From NCBI GenBank assembly GCA_027406905.1, contig DAHZHT010000004.1, positions 1 to 64,000 on the forward strand: a stretch of 64,000 bases of DNA. The letters are read 5' to 3'. Below are positions 16,499-25,621 of this stretch, piece by piece (the stretch's first letter is position 1; each line of letters opens with the position of its first letter). The translations under genes and the position numbers were made by a program. Below the pieces are notes generated by a model. The model ran no database searches. It saw only the letters and a program-made list of their open reading frames with translations, and was not told where the DNA came from. The DNA comes from Elusimicrobiota bacterium (GTDB taxonomy: Bacteria; Elusimicrobiota; Elusimicrobia; UBA1565; UBA9628).

Positions 16499-19201
16499 AT
16501 GCCTAAAATAAAGTGGAATGGACCATTTCTCCTATTGACAGCGAGCATAGGATTATGGACCGCCCAAGCGACATCGGCGCAAAATATTCCTTTAGAAGTC
16601 CGGGCCGCCGTCAGGCGATGCCGAATTTCCATCCATCAATTCCAGAAACTCCCCCGTCAAGCGCGGGAGAAAATCCTCTCGGGAATTTGTCCGCAAGGCG
16701 GCGGACAAACGACTCAATATTCTCAATATCAAGACAATAGCCTCCCCAATCAAAACTCCATCTCTCAAGCCAAAGCCCATATTCAAGGCGTTTTATCCAC
16801 CGCCCGAATGGCTTTTGAAGAAAGCGCCTCTCCCAGTTCTATCACTCCAAAAAATTTCGCCGACATGGAAGACGTCCAAGGACAATCACAAAGCCCCAAT
16901 TCCCCGCGAAAGCCCGGACATTTTCAAACCCTTTCTTTTGACACAAACCACAGTCAGCATCCTTCTCCAATCTTAACCGCAATACCGATAAACTCCCAAC
17001 CCAGCTCTCAAGCGCCACCGCAAAAACCCCCCGTCCAGAAAAAACCGACTCCTAAGCCACCGCGCTTTATCCTGATTCCGGGAAGCGATTGGGAAAAGGC
17101 GGCTAACGGCGACATCAGCCCTGAAGATGACCCCAGCTATGAAAGCGAAATCACTTTTAACGATCAGTTGATGAATCAGGATAATCAGGTGGGAGACACC
17201 AGCAAGGCCTGCCGCAAACTCGATCTCCACGGGGCTGGGGCCTATTGGGTTGGCGATCTTGGGATCTCCGGCTCCATTCACCGCGCTATCTTGGCGCTTC
17301 CCTATGCCAATGGGCGTTTGGCGGTTTTAGATTCCTATACCCCGGCTCCGGAATACCACTACGGCTTTGTTCCAACGACGATTAGCGGAGCGCCGCTGAC
17401 CTTAACCCTGGGAATGAACACCAGCCTTAACACCACCATCATTCGCCCTCTCCCGCAAAACCAGGCCAGCGCCTGTAACAGCCTATTGCGCATCTTTAAC
17501 CCTTTTGACGCGAAAACTGTTTTCCCGCTCAAAGCCAAACGCATCGAGAAGATGGAAATCGGCGAAATCTGGAAACTCCCCGTTCAAATTCAAATCGCGG
17601 CGGGGCCCGGACTGACTCCCATTTTTGGCCCTGCCATCGTAGGCCTCAATCTCCTCTATTCCCAGACCGGAGGCTACGGGCTAACTTTAAGACGCCTTGA
17701 CAAGACCCATCTGCGAGTTCGGCTGAGGTTCAACCACGCCAAACTCCTCAATGCCTCGGGACAAACCCTATTTAGTATGGCCGGCCCGATGCTCTCGGCC
17801 ATATTCTCGCAAGAAGTTCCCGTAGTCGGAGACTCTCTTGGCGGAAGAAATGTCGGGCAAGGCCTCAGCCAGCTTTGGATTACCCAACTGATTAATTACA
17901 CCACCACCAAGCTCGGAGTCTCGATTTCCTGGAACGGAGAAAACCAAGCCCTAATCGAATTCATCCTTAATCCCGAAAACCACAAGCAAATGCTAGAACT
18001 TGAAAAACTCGCGACCGGGGGCAAATTAGGAACGCTTTCGACCCTAATGAAGATGTACACGGAATCCGCGAAAAACTCATTTAAGCTGACGGAAAAATCC
18101 GTCATTAAAAACGCGCTTGAGAACGCAAAAAAACTTGAGAGTCCGATTAACTTTCTGGGAACCCAAGAAAGCGTGGGCGTCAGCCGTTCAATCAATTTCA
18201 CGATCCCGATTATTTTAAATTTCTCCGCCCAGGCATCCCATGACCATCAGCAAATGAAAATCTTCGATCCAAGCGGAGGAACTTTTAAAGTCAGCGGCAC
18301 GTTTAAGGCTTTCGACGCTTCGCACGGAAATCAACATGGAGAATTAAACCTCCCTTATTTTGGAGCTCTATTCGAGCAGGATTCCCAAGAGGGAGTTTCC
18401 ACTTTTCTTTATTACGACAAGAAAGGCCGGACATCGTCTCCCGTCATCCTCTACACCCAAAACTCAGGCTTGACCAGAAACGGCAAAGCCCCGGAGCGCT
18501 TAACCAAACTGGCTCGCTCTTTCTTCCCTAGCTATGGGAACAAAAAACTCGCGCTTCCGCTCGATGGACTGATTCCCAAAGGGGATAAAGACGCCTACAA
18601 AGGCGGCTCTTCGGCCATGACCGTCGTTTTAGACCGCAACGCGATTTCAGACATCAAAAGCGCTCCCAAAAGCCTTGTCTTTGCCTCTTATTTAGACGCC
18701 CAGGACAACCGCCAAGAACTTCTGTCAATCGCCGCCAGAGCCGCGAAAAAAGGCATCACGCCCGAAGCTCTCCTTGACAGGGAAATCCGCTCTCTCTATC
18801 CTCCCGGAAAGCCAAGCCCTGAAAAAACCCGGCGCATATCCTATCTCCACGCCGAGAAAGACCAATTCGAGCAAATGCGAAATTTAGCCGATGAATTGCC
18901 TTATTTAGGAAATCCCCACAAGAAATCAAAGCTCAGTCTTGATCGCCAAGCGCAAAACATCCGCAATTTTATCTCCGGGGAAAACAAAAATGGCCTGGCC
19001 TATGGAGACCTGATGAAGGTCCTCGTTCGCCTGATTAGACCCAATCGCTTAGCCGTGGAATTTGTCCTGAGCGCCAAGAGAAAAGGCGGACAAAGAACTC
19101 AGACGCGATTGTATCTTAACCATAAACTCGTGGAGAACAAGCTCATTCGAAGATGGAGCCTGGCCGCCGCGCGTTATCTGGTCTTACAGACTACAGACTA
19201 A
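16499..19201 (+). CDS. Large exported protein of unknown function (900 aa)
   Basis: No family recognised. There is a signal peptide (FLLLTASIGLWTAQATSAQN), then a Pro/Gln/Ser-rich linker (about 75-195). A large region with alternating polar/apolar strand-like segments runs to the end, for example HLRVRLRFNHAKLL and SINFTIPIILNFSAQAS. Cysteines are few, and there is no membrane segment after the signal. The strand-rich character would suit a periplasmic or outer-surface beta protein. It is monocistronic, with no Shine-Dalgarno sequence and a start codon 6 nt after the -10 box. It ends about 95 nt before the degT-type gene, which has its own promoter. Confidence 0.65.
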   Translation: MPKIKWNGPFLLLTASIGLWTAQATSAQNIPLEVRAAVRRCRISIHQFQKLPRQAREKILSGICPQGGGQTTQYSQYQDNSLPNQNSISQAKAHIQGVLSTARMAFEESASPSSITPKNFADMEDVQGQSQSPNSPRKPGHFQTLSFDTNHSQHPSPILTAIPINSQPSSQAPPQKPPVQKKPTPKPPRFILIPGSDWEKAANGDISPEDDPSYESEITFNDQLMNQDNQVGDTSKACRKLDLHGAGAYWVGDLGISGSIHRAILALPYANGRLAVLDSYTPAPEYHYGFVPTTISGAPLTLTLGMNTSLNTTIIRPLPQNQASACNSLLRIFNPFDAKTVFPLKAKRIEKMEIGEIWKLPVQIQIAAGPGLTPIFGPAIVGLNLLYSQTGGYGLTLRRLDKTHLRVRLRFNHAKLLNASGQTLFSMAGPMLSAIFSQEVPVVGDSLGGRNVGQGLSQLWITQLINYTTTKLGVSISWNGENQALIEFILNPENHKQMLELEKLATGGKLGTLSTLMKMYTESAKNSFKLTEKSVIKNALENAKKLESPINFLGTQESVGVSRSINFTIPIILNFSAQASHDHQQMKIFDPSGGTFKVSGTFKAFDASHGNQHGELNLPYFGALFEQDSQEGVSTFLYYDKKGRTSSPVILYTQNSGLTRNGKAPERLTKLARSFFPSYGNKKLALPLDGLIPKGDKDAYKGGSSAMTVVLDRNAISDIKSAPKSLVFASYLDAQDNRQELLSIAARAAKKGITPEALLDREIRSLYPPGKPSPEKTRRISYLHAEKDQFEQMRNLADELPYLGNPHKKSKLSLDRQAQNIRNFISGENKNGLAYGDLMKVLVRLIRPNRLAVEFVLSAKRKGGQRTQTRLYLNHKLVENKLIRRWSLAAARYLVLQTTD

Positions 19202-19219
19202 AAGCCAGACAGCCCAAGA

Positions 19220-19228
19220 TGTTATAAT
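19220..19228 (+). promoter_or_regulatory. Extended -10 promoter for the aminotransferase operon
   Basis: TG-T-TATAAT (TG at 19220, TATAAT at 19223-19228) is an extended -10 element, with no good -35 hexamer. Transcription would start near 19235, giving a leader of about 60 nt. The leader contains an inverted repeat-like stretch around CTAAGGCTTTGGCTTAGGC and an AAGGAG ribosome binding site before GTG 19297. Confidence 0.6.
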
Positions 19229-19296
19229 GGGTTGGGATGTGCTTAATCTAAGGCTTTGGCTTAGGCTAAACGCCGATTTCAAAAAGGAGATTTCCC

Positions 19297-20409
19297 GTGA
19301 TTCCTATTTTCGGCGTAGCCGCAGAGTACAAAAAACTTCGCAAAGAATTAAGAAAAGCGGCGCTAGAGGTCCTTGACTCAGGCCATTATATCCTCGGCCC
19401 CCAAACCGGCGCCTTTGAAGCTGAATTCGCCTCAGCGATGCAGGCCAAACACGCCATCAGCTTATCTTCCGGCACCGACGCCTTGGAAGTGGCTTTAAAA
19501 GCTCTGGGAATTGGGCCTGGAGACGAGGTCGTCGTTCCGACATTTACCTTTGTCGCGACAGCCGCGGCCGTCTCCTCAGTTGGGGCGACTCCTATTTTCT
19601 GCGATGTCGATGAGTCAAATCTCAACATCACGGTTAAGCAGATTGAAGCCGTTTTAACTCCCAAGACCAAGGCCGTTATTCCCGTCCATCTTTATGGAGC
19701 TCCCGCCAACATGAGCGAAATCATGAATCTGGCGGTCCAGAAAAACCTTTACGTCATCGAAGACTGCGCGCAAGCTCACCTGGCCCAATGGCAAGGAAAG
19801 CCCGTCGGCGCATTTGGTCACATCGCGGCCTTTAGTTTTTATCCCTCCAAAAACCTCGGGGCTTTTGGAGACGCCGGAGCCGTCACCACCAATGACTCAA
19901 ATTTAGCCAACGCCTGTTTAGAAATCAGAAACGCCGGACGAGGCCTGTCCGGACCGACCTATGAATACGCCCGAATCGCCGGAAACAGCCGCATGGCGGA
20001 AATTCAAGCGGCCCTTTTGCGCGTCAAATTAAAGGGGCTTAAAGAAAGAACCGAAAAGCGCATCGCCGTCGCCAAGTATTACGATAAAAAATTCTCGAAA
20101 CTCCCATTGATTTTGCCTCCGATAGGGGATGGACAGACGCAATCGGTGTTTCACCTCTATGTCATCCGCTCGGAGAAAAGAGACGAACTTGCCAACCATC
20201 TCAAAGCGGCCGGCGTTTCTTGCGGAGTCTATTATCCCCTGCCGCTCCACCGTCAAAAGTGCTATCAGCACCTCAATCTCAAGCCGGAAGCGTTCCCCAA
20301 CGCCGAAAAAGCCTCTCAAACGGTTTTGGCTCTTCCGATGCATCCTTATCTTTCCAAATCCGAGATATCACAAGTCGCCAAAGCGGTAATTTCTTTTTTT
20401 AAAGGCTGA
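19297..20409 (+). CDS. DegT/DnrJ/EryC1/StrS family sugar aminotransferase
   Basis: These PLP enzymes transfer an amino group to nucleotide-linked keto sugars for LPS, O-antigen or glycan synthesis. The 370-aa product has the family landmarks LSSGTDALEVALKALGIGPGDEV, VIPVHLYGAPANM, IEDCAQAHLA and the PLP lysine at residue 185 in FSFYPSKNLGAFGDAG. The start is GTG 19297, with AAGGAG 7 nt upstream. Its stop overlaps the start of the glycosyltransferase (TGATG), so the pair probably builds or attaches an amino sugar. The exact substrate cannot be read from sequence. Confidence 0.92.
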   Translation: MIPIFGVAAEYKKLRKELRKAALEVLDSGHYILGPQTGAFEAEFASAMQAKHAISLSSGTDALEVALKALGIGPGDEVVVPTFTFVATAAAVSSVGATPIFCDVDESNLNITVKQIEAVLTPKTKAVIPVHLYGAPANMSEIMNLAVQKNLYVIEDCAQAHLAQWQGKPVGAFGHIAAFSFYPSKNLGAFGDAGAVTTNDSNLANACLEIRNAGRGLSGPTYEYARIAGNSRMAEIQAALLRVKLKGLKERTEKRIAVAKYYDKKFSKLPLILPPIGDGQTQSVFHLYVIRSEKRDELANHLKAAGVSCGVYYPLPLHRQKCYQHLNLKPEAFPNAEKASQTVLALPMHPYLSKSEISQVAKAVISFFKG

Positions 20410-21518
20410 TGCGTAAGCGCCTCCTTTTGGTCTCAACCTCAAGCACCCGAGGCGGCGCGGAGAAAATACTCTACACTTTAGCGAAAAATCTCAGCCGCGA
20501 AAAATTCGATATCGCGAGCTTTGTCAGCCTCAAATCTCTTGGCATATATGGAGATCTTCTTAAAAAAGAAGGCTTGGCCGTTGAGAGTTTAGAGACAGAC
20601 CGCCAAGGATTTTTTCCGGCTATTTCCGCTTTAAGAAGTATCTTAGAAAATAAACGCCCCGACATCGTCTTGGCTTTTATGTACCAGGCCGTCCAGCTCT
20701 GCCGTTTAATCAAACTCCTCTCCCCTGTTTCTTTTAAACTGATTTCATCTCACCGCGTCAACCCCCGCACGCGTTCTTTTTTAACCCTGCTGGCGGATCG
20801 AGCGCTCAAATCCCAAGATAATCTGACCGTCGCCGAGTGCGAGGCCAGCCGCTCTTTCCTGGTTAAAAATCAAGGATATCCGGAAAAGCAAGTCAAAGTC
20901 ATTTACAACGGAATCGCAGCCGTCGAACGCAATTGGACTCAAGAGGAAAAAGCAGCTCTTAGGCGAACCCTCAATGTTAAAGAAAATTCTTTTCTCATCG
21001 GAAGCGCCGGACGCCTTCACAAGCAGAAAAATCATGCCGCTTTAATTGACGCGGTAAGCCTGCTTCAGGCTCACACAAATATCCAATGCGTTATTTTCGG
21101 AGAAGGTCCCGAGCGCGTGGCGCTAGAGATTCAGATTAAAACTCTCGGCCTTAAAGATAAGGTTATTTTAATGGGAGAAAAAGAAAGCGCCTCCTCATTT
21201 TTCCCCGCCCTTGACGCCTTTGTCCTTTCCTCCAGCTGGGAAGGTTTTCCTTCGGTCATCTTAGAAGCGATGGAGGCCCAAACCCCCGTCATCGCGACCT
21301 CCGTAGACGGAGTTCCCGAGATTATTCAAGAAGGTTTCAACGGATTTATGGTTCCCCCGCAAAATCCTAAGGCATTAGCTAACGCTATTGCCCGTCTTAT
21401 CGATTTCCCCAAGGATTCAAGAATTGTCTTAGTAAAAAACGCATATAAATCAGTTTTAAATAGATTTTCCTTAACCAGGATGATTGAATCCTACGAAAAT
21501 ATTTTTTTAGAGAGCTAA
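20409..21518 (+). CDS. Glycosyltransferase family 4
   Basis: This is a retaining GT-B glycosyltransferase of 369 aa. It has an N-terminal acceptor domain (STSSTRGGAEKILYTLAKNL) and a C-terminal donor-binding domain with IGSAGRLHKQKNHAALIDAV, VIFGEGPERVAL and the EX7E-type region ALDAFVLSSSWEGFPSVILEAMEAQTP. It is translationally coupled to the DegT aminotransferase, suggesting a surface polysaccharide or glycan pathway. Acceptor and donor are unknown. Confidence 0.9.
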   Translation: MRKRLLLVSTSSTRGGAEKILYTLAKNLSREKFDIASFVSLKSLGIYGDLLKKEGLAVESLETDRQGFFPAISALRSILENKRPDIVLAFMYQAVQLCRLIKLLSPVSFKLISSHRVNPRTRSFLTLLADRALKSQDNLTVAECEASRSFLVKNQGYPEKQVKVIYNGIAAVERNWTQEEKAALRRTLNVKENSFLIGSAGRLHKQKNHAALIDAVSLLQAHTNIQCVIFGEGPERVALEIQIKTLGLKDKVILMGEKESASSFFPALDAFVLSSSWEGFPSVILEAMEAQTPVIATSVDGVPEIIQEGFNGFMVPPQNPKALANAIARLIDFPKDSRIVLVKNAYKSVLNRFSLTRMIESYENIFLES

Positions 21519-21527
21519 GCTCTTAGT

Positions 21528-21533
21528 TATAAT
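21528..21533 (+). promoter_or_regulatory. TATAAT box of near-leaderless carboxyltransferase gene
   Basis: TATAAT at 21528-21533 is followed by 7 nt and then ATG 21541, with no Shine-Dalgarno sequence. Transcription would start at or one base before the start codon. It sits just after a short inverted repeat at the end of the glycosyltransferase gene. Confidence 0.6.
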
Positions 21534-21540
21534 AATCTTT

Positions 21541-23145
21541 ATGAGCCAACAAACCGATTCCCCGCTAGAAGAGGGTCAAAAGCCGCGCCAAACTCCCAAA
21601 GCCCTGGCAAGGCTGAAATCTTTGGTTCAGAAAGTGGAAGAGGGCGGAGGAGCGGAGCGCGTTAAAGCGCAAAAAGCCCGCGGGAAATTTACCGCCCGAG
21701 AGCGCATTCACTATCTTTTAGATGAAGGCAGCTTTCAGGAAACCGATTTACTCGTTCGCACCCGGGCCGCCGATTTCGGCCTTAAAGATAAAGATATTCC
21801 CGCCGATGGAGTCATCACAGGGTTTGGCTCTATCAGCGGCAGGGAAGTCGCGGTTTACTCGCAAGATTTTACCGTCCTCGGCGGATCTCTGGGACTGGCC
21901 CACGCGGCAAAAATCACGAAGATCATGGATCTGGCCATGTCGAGTCGAGTTCCCGTTATCGGAATCCTTGATTCAGGCGGCGCTCGAATTCAAGAAGGGG
22001 TCGACTCCCTTGACGGTTATGCTCAAATCTTTTACCGCAACACCATGGCTTCGGGAGTCATCCCTCAAATTTCGGTCATTCTCGGGCCCTGCGCCGGAGG
22101 AGCCGTTTACTCTCCGGCCCTGACTGATTTTGTTTTCATGGTCGAAGGAATCAGCCATATGTTTGTCACCGGCCCCGATGTCGTCAAGGCGGCCACGGGA
22201 GAAGAGATTTCATTTGAAGCCCTGGGAGGAAGTTCCGTCCACGCATCGAAATCCGGGGTCTGCCATTTCGTCGCGAAATCAGAGCCCGATTGTTTCAGGC
22301 AGGTTCGCGAGCTTTTGTCTTATCTTCCGCAAAGCCGCTGGGAAAGGCCTCCTCGAATCGCCAATCCCGACCCGGTACGGCGAAAAACGCCGTTACTGGA
22401 AACTCTTTGCAATCTCGATCCTAAAAAACCTTACCGGGTCCACCATATTCTTTGGCAGATAGCCGATGAACACAAGTTTTTCGAGGTTCAGGAATCCTAT
22501 GCCCGCAACATGGTCACCGGTTTTATTCGTCTGGGTGGAGACGTAGTCGGGGTCATCGCCAACAATCCCGGACATTTCGCCGGGGCCTTGGACATCAACG
22601 CCTCGGATAAATCCGCGCGCTTTATCCGCTTTCTCAATTCATTTAATATTCCGATTCTAACCTTGGTGGATGTTCCCGGCTACTGGCCGGGGTTAGATCA
22701 AGAACACGGCGGCATCATCAGACACGGGGCAAAGATTCTCCACGCCTATAGCGAAGCGACCGTTCCCAAGATATCGGTGATTTTGAGAAAAGCCTACGGG
22801 GGGGCTTATATCGCGATGAGTTCTAAATATCTCAAAAGCGATTTTAATTTCGCTTTTCCCTGCGCGGAAATCGCGGTTATGGGACCTCAAGGCGCGATAG
22901 AAATTCTTTTCTCAAAAGAGCTTGCCGCGGCAAAAACAGATGCGGAGAAAAAGTCGCTGCGCGACAAACTCATCAAAGATTATTCCGATAAGTTCGCCTC
23001 TCCCTATCCCGCGGCCGCCTCTGGTTCCGTTGACGAGGTCATCGAACCCGCCGACTTGCGCCTTAAGATCATTCGCGCACTGAGACTGTTAAAAAATAAG
23101 CGCTTACCGGGACAGAACTTGCTTTCGCGCAACATCCCGCTTTAA
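21541..23145 (+). CDS. Acyl-CoA carboxylase, carboxyltransferase (beta) subunit, PccB/MmdA type
   Basis: This subunit transfers CO2 from carboxybiotin to an acyl-CoA such as propionyl-CoA, or the reverse in sodium-pumping decarboxylases. The 534-aa product shows the two crotonase-fold halves with GSISGREVAVYSQDFTVLGGSLG, GIPDSGGARIQEGVDSL-like GILDSGGARIQEG, GPCAGGAVYSPAL, and in the second half LVDVPGYWPGLDQEHGGIIRHGAK and RKAYGGAYIAM. No biotin carboxylase or biotin carrier gene is nearby, so the partner subunits are elsewhere. The start lies 7 nt after a TATAAT box. Confidence 0.92.
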   Translation: MSQQTDSPLEEGQKPRQTPKALARLKSLVQKVEEGGGAERVKAQKARGKFTARERIHYLLDEGSFQETDLLVRTRAADFGLKDKDIPADGVITGFGSISGREVAVYSQDFTVLGGSLGLAHAAKITKIMDLAMSSRVPVIGILDSGGARIQEGVDSLDGYAQIFYRNTMASGVIPQISVILGPCAGGAVYSPALTDFVFMVEGISHMFVTGPDVVKAATGEEISFEALGGSSVHASKSGVCHFVAKSEPDCFRQVRELLSYLPQSRWERPPRIANPDPVRRKTPLLETLCNLDPKKPYRVHHILWQIADEHKFFEVQESYARNMVTGFIRLGGDVVGVIANNPGHFAGALDINASDKSARFIRFLNSFNIPILTLVDVPGYWPGLDQEHGGIIRHGAKILHAYSEATVPKISVILRKAYGGAYIAMSSKYLKSDFNFAFPCAEIAVMGPQGAIEILFSKELAAAKTDAEKKSLRDKLIKDYSDKFASPYPAAASGSVDEVIEPADLRLKIIRALRLLKNKRLPGQNLLSRNIPL

Positions 23146-23152
23146 CCTTAAA

Positions 23153-23839
23153 ATGGAACGCGCCCATATTCTAGTCGTTGAAGACACGCCCTCGACCGCG
23201 AGTTTAATTTCCCATGTTCTCAAAGAAAAAAATCTAGGCGTTAAACTAGTTTCCTCGCTAAATCACGCGCGAAGCGAATTTTCAAAAACGACCTTTGATC
23301 TCTTGATTTTAGACCGCGGGCTCCCGGATGGAGACGGACTTGATTTCCTCAAGGAAATTCGCTCCTCTAAACGCGCGCCCACCGTCCCGATTCTGATTTT
23401 GACCGCCCAAAACGAGACTCCCGAACGCGTCGTGGGCCTCAATCAAGGCGCCGACGATTATCTCGGGAAACCATTTAACACCCAGGAATTAAGCGCGCGC
23501 GTCGACTCTCTGTTAAGAAGAGCGGGATACAAAATTGATGTCATGAAAATCACATGCGGGGATATCCACCTCGATTTTACGGCGCGAAAGGCCAGTCTTT
23601 CCGGAAAAGATATTTTTCTTAGCGAAAAAGAATTTGATCTTCTTTGGTTTCTCGCGGAACAGAAAAATAAGGCTTTAAGCCGAGAGATTATCCTCCAGAA
23701 GGTTTGGGGATATGACGCGGGACTTTCTTTGACCACCAAGGTCGTCGATGTGACGGTTTCTCACTTAAAAGAGAAATTGGGAAAAGCGGCCGACAAAATT
23801 TCGCCTGTTCGCGGAATAGGCTACCGCTTTGAAGAGTAA
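23153..23839 (+). CDS. OmpR/PhoB-family response regulator
   Basis: This is a two-component DNA-binding regulator of 228 aa. The receiver domain (about 1-120) has the acidic pocket near VVEDTP, the phosphoacceptor Asp in LLILDRGLPDGDGL, the Thr in LILTAQN and the Lys in YLGKPFNTQEL. The C-terminal winged helix ends KVVDVTVSHLKEKLG...RGIGYRFEE. It starts 7 nt after the carboxyltransferase stop without an obvious Shine-Dalgarno sequence. No histidine kinase is adjacent. Confidence 0.93.
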   Translation: MERAHILVVEDTPSTASLISHVLKEKNLGVKLVSSLNHARSEFSKTTFDLLILDRGLPDGDGLDFLKEIRSSKRAPTVPILILTAQNETPERVVGLNQGADDYLGKPFNTQELSARVDSLLRRAGYKIDVMKITCGDIHLDFTARKASLSGKDIFLSEKEFDLLWFLAEQKNKALSREIILQKVWGYDAGLSLTTKVVDVTVSHLKEKLGKAADKISPVRGIGYRFEE

Positions 23840-23842
23840 TTT

Positions 23843-24340
23843 TTATATTCTCGGTATCTTGACTTTAAACATTAAACCTTGACCGACGGCCAAATGGTCG
23901 CGTTTAGCCGCCCCGGCGGGAAGCTCCAAGACATATTGAGCCCGGCCTCCCACCCGCGCGACGTCCGCATCCTTGGTTTTGGAAGTAGACGCCGCGACGT
24001 TTGGGTATAAAGCGGTAATTTTTTTATCCCAGCCAATATAGACCATATCTAAATTAACCCAGGTATTTTTCATCCAAAATTCAAAGTAATCTTCCTGGGG
24101 AAAAACAAAAAGCATCCCGTAATTTTTAGGAAGTTTTTTTCTAAACATCAGCCCTTCTTCTCGTTCTTTAGGAGTGTCGGCGATATCGGCTTTAATCTTG
24201 GCGCCGGAAGCGCACTTGATAACGGCATGCCGAGTCGCATGAAAAGCTTTGTCCTTGGCCCACGCGGATGTTCCCGCGAAAAAGACAAAAAGCGAAGCAA
24301 AAAATAAAAAAAATTTTTGCGGCATTGCTATAGCTCTCAT
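23843..24340 (-). CDS. DUF192 family exported protein
   Basis: The 165-aa product has a signal peptide (FFLFFASLFVFFAGTSAWAKD) and the DUF192 core: ADIADTPKEREEGLMFRKKLPKNYGMLFVF, then FWMKNTWVNLDMVYI. The family occurs in many bacteria and archaea and its biochemical role is not established. Two starts are possible (ATG 24340 or ATG 24325), both giving a signal peptide. It converges with the response regulator gene 3 nt away and is divergent from the RAM-domain gene. Confidence 0.88.
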   Translation of the reverse strand: MRAIAMPQKFFLFFASLFVFFAGTSAWAKDKAFHATRHAVIKCASGAKIKADIADTPKEREEGLMFRKKLPKNYGMLFVFPQEDYFEFWMKNTWVNLDMVYIGWDKKITALYPNVAASTSKTKDADVARVGGRAQYVLELPAGAAKRDHLAVGQGLMFKVKIPRI

Positions 24341-24371
24341 AATTTCTTTCGATATATCTTATTAAACAAAT

Positions 24372-24380
24372 TGGTATACT
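24372..24380 (+). promoter_or_regulatory. Extended -10 promoter before the RAM-domain/opp genes
   Basis: TG-G-TATACT (TATACT at 24375-24380) with no convincing -35. The predicted start near 24387 gives a leader of about 22 nt containing AGGAGG 5 nt before ATG 24409, one of the strongest ribosome binding sites in the window. Confidence 0.6.
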
Positions 24381-24408
24381 GACAAAAGACAAAAGCTCAG
24401 GAGGATTT

Positions 24409-24642
24409 ATGGTTACGGGACTGGTTCTGGTACGATTAATGGCGGGAAAAGAAAAATCCGCGCTCAGCCAAATTAAGGCCATTAAAGGGGTCGCCCATGT
24501 AACGGCCGTTTTTGGCCGCTGGGATTTAGTCTTGGATGTCGAAACGGAAGACATCGTCACTTTATCTAACGTGGTCGTTCGCGGCATCCGCTCCACCCCC
24601 GGGGTTCTCTCAACAGAAAGCTTGGTCACGACCGCGATCTAA
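24409..24642 (+). CDS. Stand-alone Lrp/AsnC-type RAM ligand-binding domain
   Basis: The 77-aa product (MVTGLVLVRLMAGKEKSAL, then GVAHVTAVFGRWDLVLDVE) matches only the C-terminal effector-binding RAM domain of Lrp/AsnC regulators, without the helix-turn-helix. Such single-domain proteins (SraM-like) bind amino acids and form oligomers. It is placed 8 nt before the peptide transporter ATPase gene. An amino-acid-sensing role for this peptide-uptake operon is plausible but inferred. AGGAGG precedes ATG 24409. Confidence 0.85.
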   Translation: MVTGLVLVRLMAGKEKSALSQIKAIKGVAHVTAVFGRWDLVLDVETEDIVTLSNVVVRGIRSTPGVLSTESLVTTAI

Positions 24643-24649
24643 TTTTTCC

Positions 24650-25621
24650 GTGCCGCCCGTTCTTTCCATCTCCAATCTCAAGGTTTCTTTCTCAAGCGAT
24701 GAGGGGCCTATTGGAGCCGTGGAAAACCTGAACTACTCCCTAAATGCGAATCAAACCTTAGCCATCGTAGGAGAATCGGGTTCCGGAAAAAGCGTTCACG
24801 CTCTTTCGATACTGCGCCTCTTACCGCCAAGCCCCTATTGCAAAACCGAAGGAGAAATTCTATTTCACGGGAAAAATCTCTTAGATCTCCCGATAAAAGA
24901 AATGCGGAAAACGAGAGGAAATAAAATCGCGATGGTTTTCCAAGAGCCGATGACCTCTTTAAACCCGGTTTTGACTATTGGGGAACAGATCGCAGAGCCT
25001 TTGATGATTCACAAGGGAAAAAGCAGGTCTGAGGCTCTCAAAGAAGCCGCAAGACTCTTAGACAGAGTGGGGATTCCGGACGCGAAAAGGCGTCTCAGCA
25101 ATTATCCCCATCAGTTTTCCGGAGGAATGCGTCAGCGCGCGATGATCGCGATGGCCTTAAGCTGTAATCCGGAAATATTAATCGCCGACGAACCCACCAC
25201 CGCTCTTGACGTAACGATTCAAGCCCAGATTCTGGAACTGATCAAAGAATTGCAAAAAGAATTCCAGATGGCGGTCATTCTCATCACTCATAACATCGGA
25301 ATTGTGGCCGACATGGCGGACCAAATGATCGTCATGTATGCCGGCCGAGCGGTTGAGGCAGCTTCTATGACTTCTCTTTTTAAGCGCCCTTCTCACCCCT
25401 ACACTCGGGGGCTTTTAAGCGCCATTCCTTCCCCCGATTCAAAAAAAGACCGCCTTGAATCCATTCCCGGGCGCCCGCCGGATTTAAAAAATAAGCCTCG
25501 GGGATGTCCTTTCGCTCCCCGCTGCCCCGAAGTCCAAGCGCGCTGTTGGGAAAACGACCCCCCTTCTTTCGATCTTGGAGACGGGCATCTCTCCAATTGT
25601 TGGCTTTTAGAAAAACAATGA
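24650..25621 (+). CDS. oppD: Oligo/dipeptide ABC transporter ATPase, OppD/DppD type
   Basis: This is one of the two ATPases of a peptide importer. The 323-aa product has Walker A GESGSGKSVHAL, the Q-loop VFQEPMTSLNPV, the signature FSGGMRQRAMIAMAL, Walker B ILIADEPTTALD, and the C-terminal peptide-transporter extension with clustered cysteines (RGCPFAPRCPEVQARC). GTG 24650 (reading PPVLSISNLKVSF) is chosen because the longer in-frame start would overlap the RAM gene and adds a non-conserved tail. It overlaps oppF by 4 nt. Confidence 0.93.
   Translation: MPPVLSISNLKVSFSSDEGPIGAVENLNYSLNANQTLAIVGESGSGKSVHALSILRLLPPSPYCKTEGEILFHGKNLLDLPIKEMRKTRGNKIAMVFQEPMTSLNPVLTIGEQIAEPLMIHKGKSRSEALKEAARLLDRVGIPDAKRRLSNYPHQFSGGMRQRAMIAMALSCNPEILIADEPTTALDVTIQAQILELIKELQKEFQMAVILITHNIGIVADMADQMIVMYAGRAVEAASMTSLFKRPSHPYTRGLLSAIPSPDSKKDRLESIPGRPPDLKNKPRGCPFAPRCPEVQARCWENDPPSFDLGDGHLSNCWLLEKQ

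Noticed and set aside
19245-19275. CTAAGGCTTTGGCTTAGGC resembling the exported-gene promoter element
   Set aside because: It lies downstream of a TATAAT box, has no -10 box 38 bp after it and no second copy 23 bp upstream; the gene is cytoplasmic.
21508-21524. Inverted repeat AGAGCT-A-AGCTCT at the end of the glycosyltransferase gene as terminator
   Set aside because: Only 6-bp arms with a 1-nt loop and no T run; overlaps the stop codon and the next promoter.
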